Assembly (NCBI GenBank): GCA_902606445.1
Contig: CACLGJ010000008.1
Coordinates: 1 to 41,749, forward strand
DNA length: 41,749 nucleotides
Direction: 5' to 3'
From: an uncultured Pelagibacteraceae bacterium
Lineage (GTDB): Bacteria; Pseudomonadota; Alphaproteobacteria; Pelagibacterales; Pelagibacteraceae
The notes under the pieces were generated by a model. The model worked only from the letters and a program-made list of their open reading frames with translations. It did not search any database and was not told where the DNA came from. The position numbers and the translations under genes were made by a program. Shown here piece after piece: positions 24,061 to 32,928 of this stretch (its first letter is position 1; each line of letters opens with the position of its first letter).

Positions 24061-25059
24061 ATGAGTACAGTTTCCCTTTCACTAGATGAAATTTTTGATT
24101 TAGCTAAAAAAACATTATTAGCTAATGGCTGTGATGATGAAACAGCATCTATATTATCAGATTTAATCAGAAATGCTGAACGTGATGGTTCTTTATCTCA
24201 TGGTTTATTTAGATTACCAGCTTATGTAAGTGGCTTAAAAAGTGGAAAGATTAATGGCAAAGGGAAACCAGAAATCAAAAAGATTTCAGCATCAGTAATT
24301 AAAGTTCAAGGTAATAATTGTTTAGCACCTGTGGTTTTAAATAAAGGCATACCTGAATTAATAAAAGCTGCAAAAGAAAACGGTGTTGCAGTACTTGCAA
24401 TAAATAATTCTCACCATATGGCTGCGATGTGGCCTGAAACAGAAAAATTAGCAGAAGAAGGTTTAGTTGCTTTTGCTTGTACATCTTATAAGCCAGCTGT
24501 AGCTCCTGCTGGCGCAATCAAACCATTATTTGGAACAAACCCAATATCATTTGCTTGGCCAAGACCAGGAAAAACTCCTGTAGTTTATGATATGGCAACA
24601 GCATCAATGGCAATGGGTGAAGTTCAAGTTGCTAAAAGAGAAGGGCACAAGGTTCCTCTTGGAACAGGATTAACTAAAGAAGGTAAAGAAACTACTGATC
24701 CTGGAGCAATAGCTGATGGTGGTGTGTTATTACCTTTTGGTGGTTACAAAGGCTCTGCAATTGCAATGATGGTAGAATTAATGGCTGGTGCTTTAGTTGG
24801 TGATAATTTTAGTTTTGAAACAGCTGCAAAAGATAATAATGATGGCGGACCGCCAAGTGGAGGAGAATTTATTATTGCAATATCACCAGATAAAACCTCT
24901 GGAACAAATTGGCAAAAACATGCTGATGAATTTTTTGGCAAGATGAAATCTTTTGATGGCGTAAGACTTCCAGGTGAGAGAAGACACAAAAATAGATTAG
25001 ACAAAGGTCCTCGCAATATAAACGAAGATTTAGTTAACAAGATAAAATCTTTAAGCTAA
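24061..25059 (+). CDS. Ldh-family NAD(P)-dependent oxidoreductase (malate/lactate/delta1-piperideine-2-carboxylate type)
   Basis: A 332-residue cytoplasmic oxidoreductase of the Ldh_2 family, which reduces 2-oxo or cyclic imino acids with NAD(P)H and is unrelated to Rossmann-fold dehydrogenases. Characteristic parts are RNAERDGSLSHGLFRLPAYV near residue 38, NNSHHMAAMWPETEKLAEEG with the catalytic His region at about 117-137, GTNPISFAWPRPG near 155 and PFGGYKGSAIAMMVELMAG near 226. The family includes malate, ureidoglycolate and delta1-piperideine-2-carboxylate reductases, and I cannot choose among them. It follows znuA by 42 nt and converges on xthA, with a 9-nt overlap of the 3' ends. Confidence 0.88.
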   Translation: MSTVSLSLDEIFDLAKKTLLANGCDDETASILSDLIRNAERDGSLSHGLFRLPAYVSGLKSGKINGKGKPEIKKISASVIKVQGNNCLAPVVLNKGIPELIKAAKENGVAVLAINNSHHMAAMWPETEKLAEEGLVAFACTSYKPAVAPAGAIKPLFGTNPISFAWPRPGKTPVVYDMATASMAMGEVQVAKREGHKVPLGTGLTKEGKETTDPGAIADGGVLLPFGGYKGSAIAMMVELMAGALVGDNFSFETAAKDNNDGGPPSGGEFIIAISPDKTSGTNWQKHADEFFGKMKSFDGVRLPGERRHKNRLDKGPRNINEDLVNKIKSLS

Positions 25060-25827
25060 TCTAATTTCAATTGGAGTGTGGTCAGAGGGCTTTTCTCTTC
25101 CTCTTGGGTCTTTATTAATATTTATAGATTTGACTTGATCGATTAAAGAATTTGATACTAAGAAGTGATCTATTCTCATGCCATTATTTTTTTGCCAAGC
25201 ACCTCTCATATAATCCCAAAAAGTATAACCTTCTTTTGTTTCATTAAAATGTCTATAAACATCACTTAAACCTAAATTAAGCATCTCTCTAAATTTTTTT
25301 CTTATTTCTAATCTGTATAAAGCATCATCCTCAAAACTTTTTACATTATAGACATCTTCCGCAGCTGGAATAACATTGAAATCACCTGCAAGAATTATAT
25401 TAGAATTTTTTTTAGATAATGTTTTTAATTGCTTTATTAATTGATCCATCCAATTTTTTTTATAATCATACTTTTCGGTATCAACAGGATTTCCATTAGG
25501 TGTGTAAATATTTATTAATTGAATAACTTTTTTCTTATATTCAATTTCAGCAGAAATAATTCTTGATTGTTTTAATTTATCTTTAATTAGGTCTGTTCTA
25601 ATGTTTTTTAATTTTTCCTTAGAAATAATTGCAACTCCATTATAACTTTTTTGACCAAAAACATGACTTTCATAATCTATTGAGGAAAAATCATCGTAAG
25701 GAAAATTAACATCCTCTGTCTTAATCTCCTGCATCATTAATAGATCTGGTTTATATTTAAGAAGATAACTTTTGATATTTTCAATCCGGGCACGTACGGA
25801 ATTTACATTCCAAGATGAAATTAACAT
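25051..25827 (-). CDS. xthA: Exodeoxyribonuclease III
   Basis: An AP endonuclease / 3'-5' exonuclease of base excision repair, EEP fold, 258 residues. Motifs are SWNVNSVRARI at the N-terminus, LMMQEIKTED (metal Glu), NIYTPNGNP, AGDFNVIPAAEDV, RIDHFLVS and the catalytic SDHTPIEIR at the C-terminus. A longer frame begins 30 nt upstream (25857), but the ATG at 25827 gives the canonical N-terminus and overlaps the upstream iron-sulfur gene's TAA by one base (TAATG), so I chose it. The 3' end overlaps the convergent Ldh-family gene. Confidence 0.94.
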   Translation of the reverse strand: MLISSWNVNSVRARIENIKSYLLKYKPDLLMMQEIKTEDVNFPYDDFSSIDYESHVFGQKSYNGVAIISKEKLKNIRTDLIKDKLKQSRIISAEIEYKKKVIQLINIYTPNGNPVDTEKYDYKKNWMDQLIKQLKTLSKKNSNIILAGDFNVIPAAEDVYNVKSFEDDALYRLEIRKKFREMLNLGLSDVYRHFNETKEGYTFWDYMRGAWQKNNGMRIDHFLVSNSLIDQVKSININKDPRGREKPSDHTPIEIRLA

Positions 25828-26144
25828 TAAATTGAGAAGGAAACTCCACAACCACATGAAGATTTGGTTTGTGGATTAGATATTTTAAATTGTTCACCAA
25901 TTAATTCAGAGACATAATCAACTTCTGATCCCTTTAGTAAATCCGCTGAAGTTTTATCGATTAAAATATTTTGATAATTTAAATCATTCTCTTGCTTTGA
26001 TTTATCAAAAGTGAATTCATACTGAAAACCAGAACATCCACCACCTTTGATGGCGATTCTAAAGAAAGAACCTTTATCTTTTTTTGCTAATAAATTATCT
26101 ATTTGTTTTAAAGCTTTATCTGTAAATTTAATTTCTTTAATCAT
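25827..26144 (-). CDS. erpA: A-type iron-sulfur cluster insertion protein
   Basis: A 105-residue A-type carrier (IscA/ErpA/SufA family) that delivers Fe-S clusters to apo-enzymes. The three cluster cysteines are in GGGCSGFQY and the C-terminal SSCGCGVSF. Length and spacing are normal. Without isc or suf genes nearby, ErpA is the most likely member, but IscA-like naming is also reasonable. It is translationally coupled to xthA and diverges from the dGTPase-like gene over 50 nt. Confidence 0.9.
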   Translation of the reverse strand: MIKEIKFTDKALKQIDNLLAKKDKGSFFRIAIKGGGCSGFQYEFTFDKSKQENDLNYQNILIDKTSADLLKGSEVDYVSELIGEQFKISNPQTKSSCGCGVSFSI

Positions 26145-26166
26145 ATCTGAACACTGATATTACTAA

Positions 26167-26172
26167 TATAAT
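26167..26172 (+). promoter_or_regulatory. Possible -10 element of the dgt operon
   Basis: A perfect TATAAT lies in the 50-nt divergent spacer, 22 nt before the ATG at 26195. No convincing -35 is found at 17 nt, so the call is weak. Confidence 0.35.
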
Positions 26173-26194
26173 ACTTAATTATTTAATTTAAAGA

Positions 26195-27313
26195 ATGAAA
26201 AAAGACACTTTGTTAGGCGTATTTAGAAGTAAAGGTAGACTTAATAAAGAAACTTATTCAAAATATAGATCTCCATTTCAAAGAGATAGAGATAGGATAA
26301 TACACAGTGCCTCATTTAGAAGATTAAAACATAAAACTCAAGTATTTGTTAATACTGAAGGGGACCATTTTAGAACTAGAATAACCCATTCAATTGAAGT
26401 TGCTCAAATTGCAAGATCAATAGCTAAATATCTGAATCTTAATGAAGATTTATCCGAAACTTTGAGTCTCGCTCACGATTTAGGTCATCCACCATTCGGT
26501 CATGCAGGTGAAGATGCTCTAGATGAATGTATGCAAAATTATGGCGGTTTTGACCACAATATTCAAACACTAAGAATAGTAATGTTTTTAGAGAATAAAT
26601 ATTTTAAATTTGCTGGACTAAATTTAACTCTTGAAACTTTAGAAGGTCTTGTAAAACACAATGGACCAGTAGATGATCTAAGTGTGATCAATAGATTAAT
26701 TGGTTTAAAATTTTTTAAAAAAAAAATTGATTTTAATACATATCCTTCATTAGAAGCTCAAATATCTGCAATATCAGATGATATTGCATATAATAATCAT
26801 GATATTCAAGATGGAATAAAAGCAAATTTATTTAGACTTGAAGAATTAATAGAATTAGATTTTTTTAAAAAAATTTACAAAAAATATAGAAATAGAATTA
26901 ATAAAAAAAATTATAAAATTGCAATTTACCAAATAATAAGAGACTCGATAGATATTATGATCAGAGATTTATTAAGTAATACAAAAAAAAATATCAAAAA
27001 ATTTAAAATTAAATCACTAAAGGATGTCTCAAAGTCAAATCAGTTAATAGTTTGTTTTTCAGATAAAATAAAAAGTTCTGATCAAGAAATCAGATCTTTT
27101 TTAAGAAATAAAATGTACGATAATAAATCAGTGCTTAAAAAGAATCAAAGAGGTAAAATAATGATTAAGAAATTATTTAAAATGATTAAATCAAACCCTA
27201 GAAAATTTCTTACTAAAGATCAATTGACTAAAGATAAATATAGAGCTATTTCAGATTTTATATCAGGTATGACAGATAGATATGCAATTAACCTTTATAA
27301 TGATAATAAATGA
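26195..27313 (+). CDS. dgt: Deoxyguanosinetriphosphate triphosphohydrolase-like protein
   Basis: An HD-domain dNTP triphosphohydrolase, 372 residues, likely cytoplasmic, cleaving dNTPs to nucleoside and triphosphate. The N-terminal SASFRRLKHKTQVF and RTRITHSIEVAQIARSIA segments and the metal-binding HD pair in LAHDLGHPPFGHAGEDALDE (about 90-110) are clear, with a later DDIAYNNHD motif completing the site. The size matches the alphaproteobacterial dgt-like family rather than the longer E. coli enzyme. It starts the run dgt-argS-88 aa-nagZ-scpA-scpB, a known alphaproteobacterial order, with ATGA coupling to argS. Confidence 0.92.
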   Translation: MKKDTLLGVFRSKGRLNKETYSKYRSPFQRDRDRIIHSASFRRLKHKTQVFVNTEGDHFRTRITHSIEVAQIARSIAKYLNLNEDLSETLSLAHDLGHPPFGHAGEDALDECMQNYGGFDHNIQTLRIVMFLENKYFKFAGLNLTLETLEGLVKHNGPVDDLSVINRLIGLKFFKKKIDFNTYPSLEAQISAISDDIAYNNHDIQDGIKANLFRLEELIELDFFKKIYKKYRNRINKKNYKIAIYQIIRDSIDIMIRDLLSNTKKNIKKFKIKSLKDVSKSNQLIVCFSDKIKSSDQEIRSFLRNKMYDNKSVLKKNQRGKIMIKKLFKMIKSNPRKFLTKDQLTKDKYRAISDFISGMTDRYAINLYNDNK

Positions 27314-29043
27314 ATATTTTTGAATTATATTTAGATAAAATTAAATCGATCATTGTCGATTTAAGTAAAAAGAACCAACTTATAATTCCAGAAACTTTTA
27401 AAGGTATTAACGCTGAAATACCACCACCTAAATTTAATTGTGATATTTCAACTAATGTTGCTATGGTTTTATCAAAACTCAATCAAACATCCCCATTAAT
27501 ACTTGCACAAAAACTTGCGTCTGAAATTAAAAATAATGATGACCAAATCGAAATTATATCTGTGGCAAAGCCTGGGTTCATAAATATTAAATTTAGGCCA
27601 TCTTTTTGGTCAAATTTTATAGAAGAAATTATTGATAACGACAAAAAATTTGGAATTAATCAAAATGAAAAAAAATTTAACTATTTAGTTGAATTTGTAT
27701 CTGCAAACCCAACAGGCCCTTTACACGTTGGTCACAGTCGGGGAGCTATATTAGGTGATGTATTATCTAATGTTTTAATCTTTAATAAACACAAGGTTAC
27801 AAAAGAATATTATGTAAATGATTATGGTAATCAGATTATAAATTTCACTAAATCTGTATACTTCAGAATTAGGGAGGTTAAATTCAAGGAGATATTTCCC
27901 CAAGATAATCCTGATTTATATCCAGGTGATTATTTAATAGATTTTGCAAAAAATATAATTTTAAATAAATCAGATCTAAATTTTGATAACTACGATGAAA
28001 TACATGATGAGTTAACAGTCTTATCAATAGAACAGGCGCTTCTTTTAATTAAGAAGAATCTCAAGAGTCTTGGAATTAAACATGATAATTTTGTAAGTGA
28101 AAAAAGTATTGTTTTAAAAAAAGAGGTCGAAAGTGTAGTTAAATTTTTAGAAAAAAATAAATTTGTTTACAAAGGAAAAATTAAAGCACCAGCTGGGGAT
28201 AATAATAAAAACTGGGTTGAAAGAGAACAATTGTTATTTAAATCTACAGATTTTGGTGATGACAAAGATAGGGCATTACAAAAGTCAGACGGAACTTGGA
28301 CTTATTTTGCCAGTGATGTTGCTTATCATAAAAACAAAGTTGACCGTAAATTTGATTATTTAATAAATATCCTCGGCGCAGATCATGCAGGTTATATTAA
28401 AAGGATTTCATCTTCAGTTGAAGCTCTATCAGGAAAAAAAGATAAATTAATTTGTAAAATTAGTCAGTTAGTAAAACTCATTAAAGATAAAAAACCATTT
28501 AAAATGTCAAAAAGAAAAGGTGACTATATTACGGTTGATGACTTGATTGAAGAAGTTGGAAAAGATGCAACTAGATTTATTATGCTTAATAGAAGTAGTG
28601 ATGTTGAATTAGATTTTGATTTTGATGCCGTAAAAGAAAAATCAAAAGACAACCCATTATATTATGTTCAATATTGCTATGCTAGAATTTCATCTGTTTT
28701 TAGACATATTGGTAAAGATCTTAATTCAAAGATTGAATTGAGTGATTATAATTTTGAGTACTCTAATGATGAGATTAAAATTTTAAAAAAAATTTCGGAA
28801 TGGCCAAAATGTATTGACACTGCTTGTTTAAAACTAGAACCACATAGAATACCTGTTTACTTATATGATCTTGCTTCAGAATTTCATTCATATTGGAGTC
28901 TTGGAAAAGAAAATTCAGAAAAAAGATTTATTAGTCAAGATAATAAAATTTCTAATGATAAATTAGTTTTTTTAAAAGCAATTTCAAATGTTATTCGATC
29001 TGGAATGAATATTATTGGTGTAGATACACCAGAAAAAATGTAA
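27310..29043 (+). CDS. argS: Arginyl-tRNA synthetase
   Basis: A class I aminoacyl-tRNA synthetase that charges tRNA-Arg, 577 residues. The N-terminal additional domain (about 1-110) leads to SANPTGPLHVGHSRGAI, carrying the HVGH form of the HIGH motif, and FKMSKRKGDYITVDDL represents the KMSKS loop region. The C-terminal DALR anticodon-binding domain ends the protein. It overlaps dgt (ATGA) and the next small gene (TAATG). Confidence 0.96.
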   Translation: MNIFELYLDKIKSIIVDLSKKNQLIIPETFKGINAEIPPPKFNCDISTNVAMVLSKLNQTSPLILAQKLASEIKNNDDQIEIISVAKPGFINIKFRPSFWSNFIEEIIDNDKKFGINQNEKKFNYLVEFVSANPTGPLHVGHSRGAILGDVLSNVLIFNKHKVTKEYYVNDYGNQIINFTKSVYFRIREVKFKEIFPQDNPDLYPGDYLIDFAKNIILNKSDLNFDNYDEIHDELTVLSIEQALLLIKKNLKSLGIKHDNFVSEKSIVLKKEVESVVKFLEKNKFVYKGKIKAPAGDNNKNWVEREQLLFKSTDFGDDKDRALQKSDGTWTYFASDVAYHKNKVDRKFDYLINILGADHAGYIKRISSSVEALSGKKDKLICKISQLVKLIKDKKPFKMSKRKGDYITVDDLIEEVGKDATRFIMLNRSSDVELDFDFDAVKEKSKDNPLYYVQYCYARISSVFRHIGKDLNSKIELSDYNFEYSNDEIKILKKISEWPKCIDTACLKLEPHRIPVYLYDLASEFHSYWSLGKENSEKRFISQDNKISNDKLVFLKAISNVIRSGMNIIGVDTPEKM

Positions 29044-29309
29044 TGATAAAAGAAATAAAACATTTACTTTATTTGTTAGTAATTTTTCTATTCTTTTTTT
29101 TTACAGCGAAATATTATTTCTCTGACTCTCATAAAAAAAAATCTTTTCGATCACTTACAAATATCAATGAAAAAATTGGAAGATATTCTCAAAATATAAC
29201 AACCTTAGAAAATGATACAAAAGATATTATTGAATATGTTAAAAATACTCAAACCAAAAAAAAGAAAAAGTATAATTTTTGGAAATTACTAGATAAAGAT
29301 GATCAATAG
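29043..29309 (+). CDS. Small single-pass membrane protein between argS and nagZ
   Basis: An 88-residue protein with one membrane helix (about residues 8-24), followed by a Lys-rich periplasmic or cytoplasmic helix and a basic tail. In many alphaproteobacteria a larger SPOR-domain protein stands between argS and nagZ; this one keeps a similar membrane-anchored start but has no SPOR domain, so it may be a reduced counterpart. That link is inference from position. It overlaps argS by 1 nt and nagZ by 11 nt. Confidence 0.75.
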   Translation: MIKEIKHLLYLLVIFLFFFFTAKYYFSDSHKKKSFRSLTNINEKIGRYSQNITTLENDTKDIIEYVKNTQTKKKKKYNFWKLLDKDDQ

Positions 29310-30246
29310 AAAGAGGTTTATTACTGGTATAAAAAGTACGAAATTAAATAGAAGGGAAATTACTTTTTTAAAAAAATATAAGCCTTGGGGAGTAATATTG
29401 TTTTCAAGAAATTTACACAATATTAAACAAATCAAAAATTTAACATCAAATATTAAAAAAATTTTTAAAGATGATAATTATCCTATCATGATTGACCAAG
29501 AAGGCGGCAAAGTAAATAGGTTAAATAAGATTATATCTTTAGATAATTTTACCTCAGAATTTTTTGGAAAAATTTTTATTCAAAACAAAAAAGAATTTTT
29601 AATTACTTATAAACTTTTTGTAGATAAGATTAGCTTTCTTTTAAAAAATTTAGGTATTAATATAAATACCGTTCCAGTATTAGACCTTAGATATAAAAAT
29701 AGTTCAAATGTAATTGGTGATCGATCTTTCTCCAAAAATACAAGAATCGTTTCAGAAATTGGCAATTTATGTATTAAATATTTTAAAGACAATTCAATTG
29801 GAACGGTGATTAAGCACATTCCTGGCCATGGTTTAGCTAAAGTCGACAGTCATTATTTCACACCTATTATAAATAAAAGTTTAGATTATCTTAATAAGAA
29901 TGACTTTAAGGCATTTAAATCAAAAAATTCTTTATTTGCAATGACAGCTCATGTTATTTTTAAAAAGATAGATTCGGAAAATACTGTCACCCACTCAAAA
30001 AAGATAATAAGTATTATTAGGAAGAAAATTAAATTTAAAAATTTAATAATTTCAGATGATCTATCAATGAAAAGTTTAAAGTATTCAATTTCTGAAAATA
30101 CAAAAAGAACCTTTATTGCAGGATGTGATTTAGCCCTACATTGTAATGCTAATATTAATGAAATGATTAAAGTTGCAGAAAACTCACCTAAAGTGAACTC
30201 ATTTATAATTAAAAAAACCTCAGAATTTTACAAAAATTTAAGTTAA
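29299..30246 (+). CDS. nagZ: Beta-N-acetylhexosaminidase (peptidoglycan recycling)
   Basis: A glycoside hydrolase family 3 enzyme that removes GlcNAc from recycled muropeptides in the cytoplasm, 315 residues, normal for NagZ. Motifs are MIDQEGGKVNRL near residue 66, KHIPGHGLAKVDSH with the catalytic His near 172-185, and ISDDLSMKSL near 252-261 with the catalytic Asp nucleophile. There is no signal peptide, in keeping with a cytoplasmic enzyme. The start overlaps the small membrane gene by 11 nt. Confidence 0.93.
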   Translation: MINRKRFITGIKSTKLNRREITFLKKYKPWGVILFSRNLHNIKQIKNLTSNIKKIFKDDNYPIMIDQEGGKVNRLNKIISLDNFTSEFFGKIFIQNKKEFLITYKLFVDKISFLLKNLGININTVPVLDLRYKNSSNVIGDRSFSKNTRIVSEIGNLCIKYFKDNSIGTVIKHIPGHGLAKVDSHYFTPIINKSLDYLNKNDFKAFKSKNSLFAMTAHVIFKKIDSENTVTHSKKIISIIRKKIKFKNLIISDDLSMKSLKYSISENTKRTFIAGCDLALHCNANINEMIKVAENSPKVNSFIIKKTSEFYKNLS

Positions 30247-30255
30247 TATTAATTA

Positions 30256-30996
30256 ATGATCGAATCTAAAAACACTTTTTTCAAGGTTGATGTTGATAAT
30301 TATAATGGACCTCTAGATGTACTATTAGATTTAGCAAAATCTCAGAAAGTTAATTTAGAGGAAATTTCTATTACAAAATTAGCAGATCAGTTTCACAATT
30401 ATATTTTAGAAAAAAAAAATTTAAATTTAGAAATTGCATCCGAGTATCTTCTGATGGCAACTTGGTTAGCATATTTAAAATCTAAATTATTATTACCAGC
30501 CACACCTGAAGAGGAATTTAAAGTTCAGGAGGTTGCTGATAAGTTAAAACTTCAATTAAAGAAATTAGAATTAATACGATTATTATCAGATCAAATGTTA
30601 AAAAGAAAAAGACTTGGACGAGAAATAAGAACTAGAGGAATGAAAGGTAATATAAGATCAATTTATAGTTCTGAATATAAATTAAATCTATTTGAACTTT
30701 TAAAAGCTTACTCATCCATATTAATGACAAAAGATTTTCAAAAACTAAATATTCCAAAATTACCAGTATTCACAACAGAAGAGGGCATTAAAACAATTAA
30801 AGATTTTTTTGGAAAATTAACTGAATGGAAAAATTTAGATGAATTGATTCCAAATAACTTTAAATTTGAAAAAAAATTTAAAAAAACAGGTAAAGCAGGT
30901 ATATTTGCTGGTTCACTTGAACTTGTTAAAGAGGGAAATTTAAAGATAAAGCAAGAAAAATTATTTGAAGATATTTACGTTAAAGAAAATTCATGA
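30256..30996 (+). CDS. scpA: Segregation and condensation protein A
   Basis: The kleisin subunit of the bacterial SMC condensin, 246 residues. The N-terminal FKVDVDNYNGPLDVLLDLAKSQKVNLEEISITKLADQF block and EYLLMATWLAYLKSKLLLP are diagnostic of ScpA. It bridges SMC heads together with ScpB. It follows nagZ by 9 nt and overlaps scpB at ATGA, so the two partners are made in step. Confidence 0.93.
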   Translation: MIESKNTFFKVDVDNYNGPLDVLLDLAKSQKVNLEEISITKLADQFHNYILEKKNLNLEIASEYLLMATWLAYLKSKLLLPATPEEEFKVQEVADKLKLQLKKLELIRLLSDQMLKRKRLGREIRTRGMKGNIRSIYSSEYKLNLFELLKAYSSILMTKDFQKLNIPKLPVFTTEEGIKTIKDFFGKLTEWKNLDELIPNNFKFEKKFKKTGKAGIFAGSLELVKEGNLKIKQEKLFEDIYVKENS

Positions 30997-31694
30997 ATAA
31001 AAAAAAAATAGAAAAAAAAACCAATATAGTAAACTTTCCTTCAAAATTATCATTAATCGAAAAAGAAATTGAAGCAATAATTTTTGCAGCCGCAGAACCA
31101 TTGGATGTTGATACTATTGAAAGTAAACTTTCAAAAAAAGTAAATATTGAAAAATTATTAGAAAAACTCAAGTTAGAATACTCTAATCGAGGTATAAATT
31201 TAGTTTGTATATCAAAGAAATGGTCATTTAGAACATCTCCAAATTTATCTATTTTAATGAGACAAGAAAAAACAGTTGAAAAAAAACTATCTAAAGCTGC
31301 TATCGAAACACTAGCAATAATAGTATATCATCAACCAGTTACTAGAGCTGAAATTGAAGAAATTAGAGGAGTTGCTTTTGGTACAAATACTTTAGAAATT
31401 TTAATGGAACTAAATTGGGTAAAACCTGGTGGAAGAAAAGATGTTCCAGGTAAACCGATACAATATGTGACTACAGAAGATTTTTTAAGCCATTTTAACC
31501 TTCAAAAACTATCTGATCTCCCAACTGTTGACGAACTTGGTGCTGCTGGTTTAATTGATACTTCTAACGTAGATAATGCGATATTTGGTACGGGCAAATT
31601 TTATAAAGAAAAACAAGATGAAAAAAAAGAGGATATTTATACGAATATTGATGAAATGTTAAATAGTACTCTTAATGAAGATGAGAATAAATAA
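30993..31694 (+). CDS. scpB: Segregation and condensation protein B
   Basis: The winged-helix partner of ScpA in the SMC condensin, 233 residues. Diagnostic segments are EAIIFAAAEPLD near residue 25 and LSKAAIETLAIIVYHQPVTRAEIEEIRGV near 100-128, followed by GRKDVPGKPIQYVTTEDFLSHF. The first 15 residues and last 35 are charged and probably disordered. It overlaps scpA by 4 nt, and the tat genes begin 43 nt later. Confidence 0.93.
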   Translation: MNKKKIEKKTNIVNFPSKLSLIEKEIEAIIFAAAEPLDVDTIESKLSKKVNIEKLLEKLKLEYSNRGINLVCISKKWSFRTSPNLSILMRQEKTVEKKLSKAAIETLAIIVYHQPVTRAEIEEIRGVAFGTNTLEILMELNWVKPGGRKDVPGKPIQYVTTEDFLSHFNLQKLSDLPTVDELGAAGLIDTSNVDNAIFGTGKFYKEKQDEKKEDIYTNIDEMLNSTLNEDENK

Positions 31695-31737
31695 AAAGTC
31701 ACTTTTAAAATATTTCTAAACAAGCTATAACATCACT

Positions 31738-31938
31738 ATGAGTATAGGAATTTGGCAAATTGCAATTGTTGTTATTTTAGTTGTTTTACTTTTTGGCAGA
31801 GGTAAGATTTCTAGTTTAATGGGTGATGTTGCTAAAGGGATCAAGAGTTTTAAAAAAGGTATGGCATCTGATGTTACAGATGACCCTGAGCCCAAAAATA
31901 TTTCTGAAGATAATCAAGACAGCCAAAATAAAGAGTAA
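31738..31938 (+). CDS. tatA: Twin-arginine translocase subunit TatA
   Basis: A 66-residue TatA/E protein: a short N-terminal membrane helix ([18 protein letters not shown], about 3-20), the [24 protein letters not shown] amphipathic helix and an acidic disordered tail. TatA oligomers form the pore that passes folded proteins. It is the first gene of tatABC and lies 5 nt before tatB. Confidence 0.93.
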   Translation: MSIGIWQIAIVVILVVLLFGRGKISSLMGDVAKGIKSFKKGMASDVTDDPEPKNISEDNQDSQNKE

Positions 31939-31943
31939 ATCAC

Positions 31944-32165
31944 ATGCCCACTATTGGTTGGTTTGAGATTTTAATTGTTGTTGCTATTGCAATTATTGTA
32001 TTAGGTCCAAAAGATTTTCCAATTATGTTAAAAAAAGTTGGATCCTGGATTGGAACTGCAAAAAAGTATGTAAACAATATTCAAAGTGAAGTTTCCAACA
32101 TCGATCTAGAAGAAAATACAATTAAAAAAAAAGATAAAAAGAATGAAGAAGATAAAGATGCGTAA
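31944..32165 (+). CDS. tatB: Twin-arginine translocase subunit TatB
   Basis: A 73-residue TatB: one membrane helix (WFEILIVVAIAIIVLGPKDFP) with the Glu near the start that marks TatB, then the amphipathic helix LKKVGSWIGTAKKYVNN. It is much shorter than the usual 130-170 residues because the C-terminal tail is almost absent, in line with genome reduction. It works with TatC as the receptor for twin-Arg signal peptides. Its 3' end overlaps tatC. Confidence 0.9.
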   Translation: MPTIGWFEILIVVAIAIIVLGPKDFPIMLKKVGSWIGTAKKYVNNIQSEVSNIDLEENTIKKKDKKNEEDKDA

Positions 32166-32928
32166 TGAAGATCAAGAGGGTGGTTTTATTAGCCATCTCA
32201 CTGAGCTAAGAAAAAGATTAATTCATAGTTTTATTTTCTTAATAATTTTTTTTATTGGGTGTTATATCTTTGCTGAACATCTTTATGGTTTTTTAGTTGA
32301 ACCTTTTGCTCAAGCAGTAAAAGATGATGGTTCTGACAGACGGTTGATATTTACTGCACTACAAGAAACCTTTTTAACTTATCTAAAAGTATCATTTTTT
32401 GCTGCATTTTTTGTTACATGTCCTTTTATACTTATGCAAATTTGGAAATTTATTGCACCAGGACTTTACAAACATGAAAAAACTGCAATTCTTCCATATC
32501 TAGTTTTAACACCAATCCTTTTCTTTTTAGGTGGAATGCTAGTTTATTACTTAATAATGCCACTTGCGATTAAGTTTTTTTTATCATTTGAAAGTTCAGG
32601 TTTATCAACGAACCTTCCAATTCAATTAGAGGCAAAAGTAAACGAATATTTATCTTTGGTAATGAAATTAATTTTTGCGTTTGGAATAAGTTTTCAATTA
32701 CCAGTAGTGCTAAGTTTACTTGCAAGAGTTGGAATTGTTGATTCTCAATTTTTAAAAAAAAGAAGAAAATATGTTGTTGTAATTATTTTTGCAGCAGCAG
32801 CTTTACTAACTCCACCAGATCCGATAACACAAATAGGATTAGCTATTCCACTTTTAATTCTGTATGAATTATCAATTTTTTCAGTAAAATTTATTGAAAA
32901 TAAACAATTAAAAAAAGAAGATGCATAG
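32158..32928 (+). CDS. tatC: Twin-arginine translocase subunit TatC
   Basis: The six-helix core receptor of the Tat pathway. Motifs are GGFISHLTELRKRLIHS at the N-terminus, FAEPF-like LVEPFAQ, ALQETFLTYLKVSFFAAFF, PGLYKHEKTAILPYL and ITPPDPITQ-like LTPPDPITQIGLAIPLLILYE. I chose the ATG at 32158 (256 residues, 8-nt overlap with tatB); an in-frame ATG at 32143 would add five residues. Its end overlaps serS by 8 nt. Confidence 0.93.
   Translation: MRNEDQEGGFISHLTELRKRLIHSFIFLIIFFIGCYIFAEHLYGFLVEPFAQAVKDDGSDRRLIFTALQETFLTYLKVSFFAAFFVTCPFILMQIWKFIAPGLYKHEKTAILPYLVLTPILFFLGGMLVYYLIMPLAIKFFLSFESSGLSTNLPIQLEAKVNEYLSLVMKLIFAFGISFQLPVVLSLLARVGIVDSQFLKKRRKYVVVIIFAAAALLTPPDPITQIGLAIPLLILYELSIFSVKFIENKQLKKEDA

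Noticed and set aside
25828-25857. Longer N-terminus for xthA
   Set aside because: The extra ten hydrophobic residues are not part of the family, and the ATG at 25827 gives the canonical start with one-base overlap of the upstream stop.
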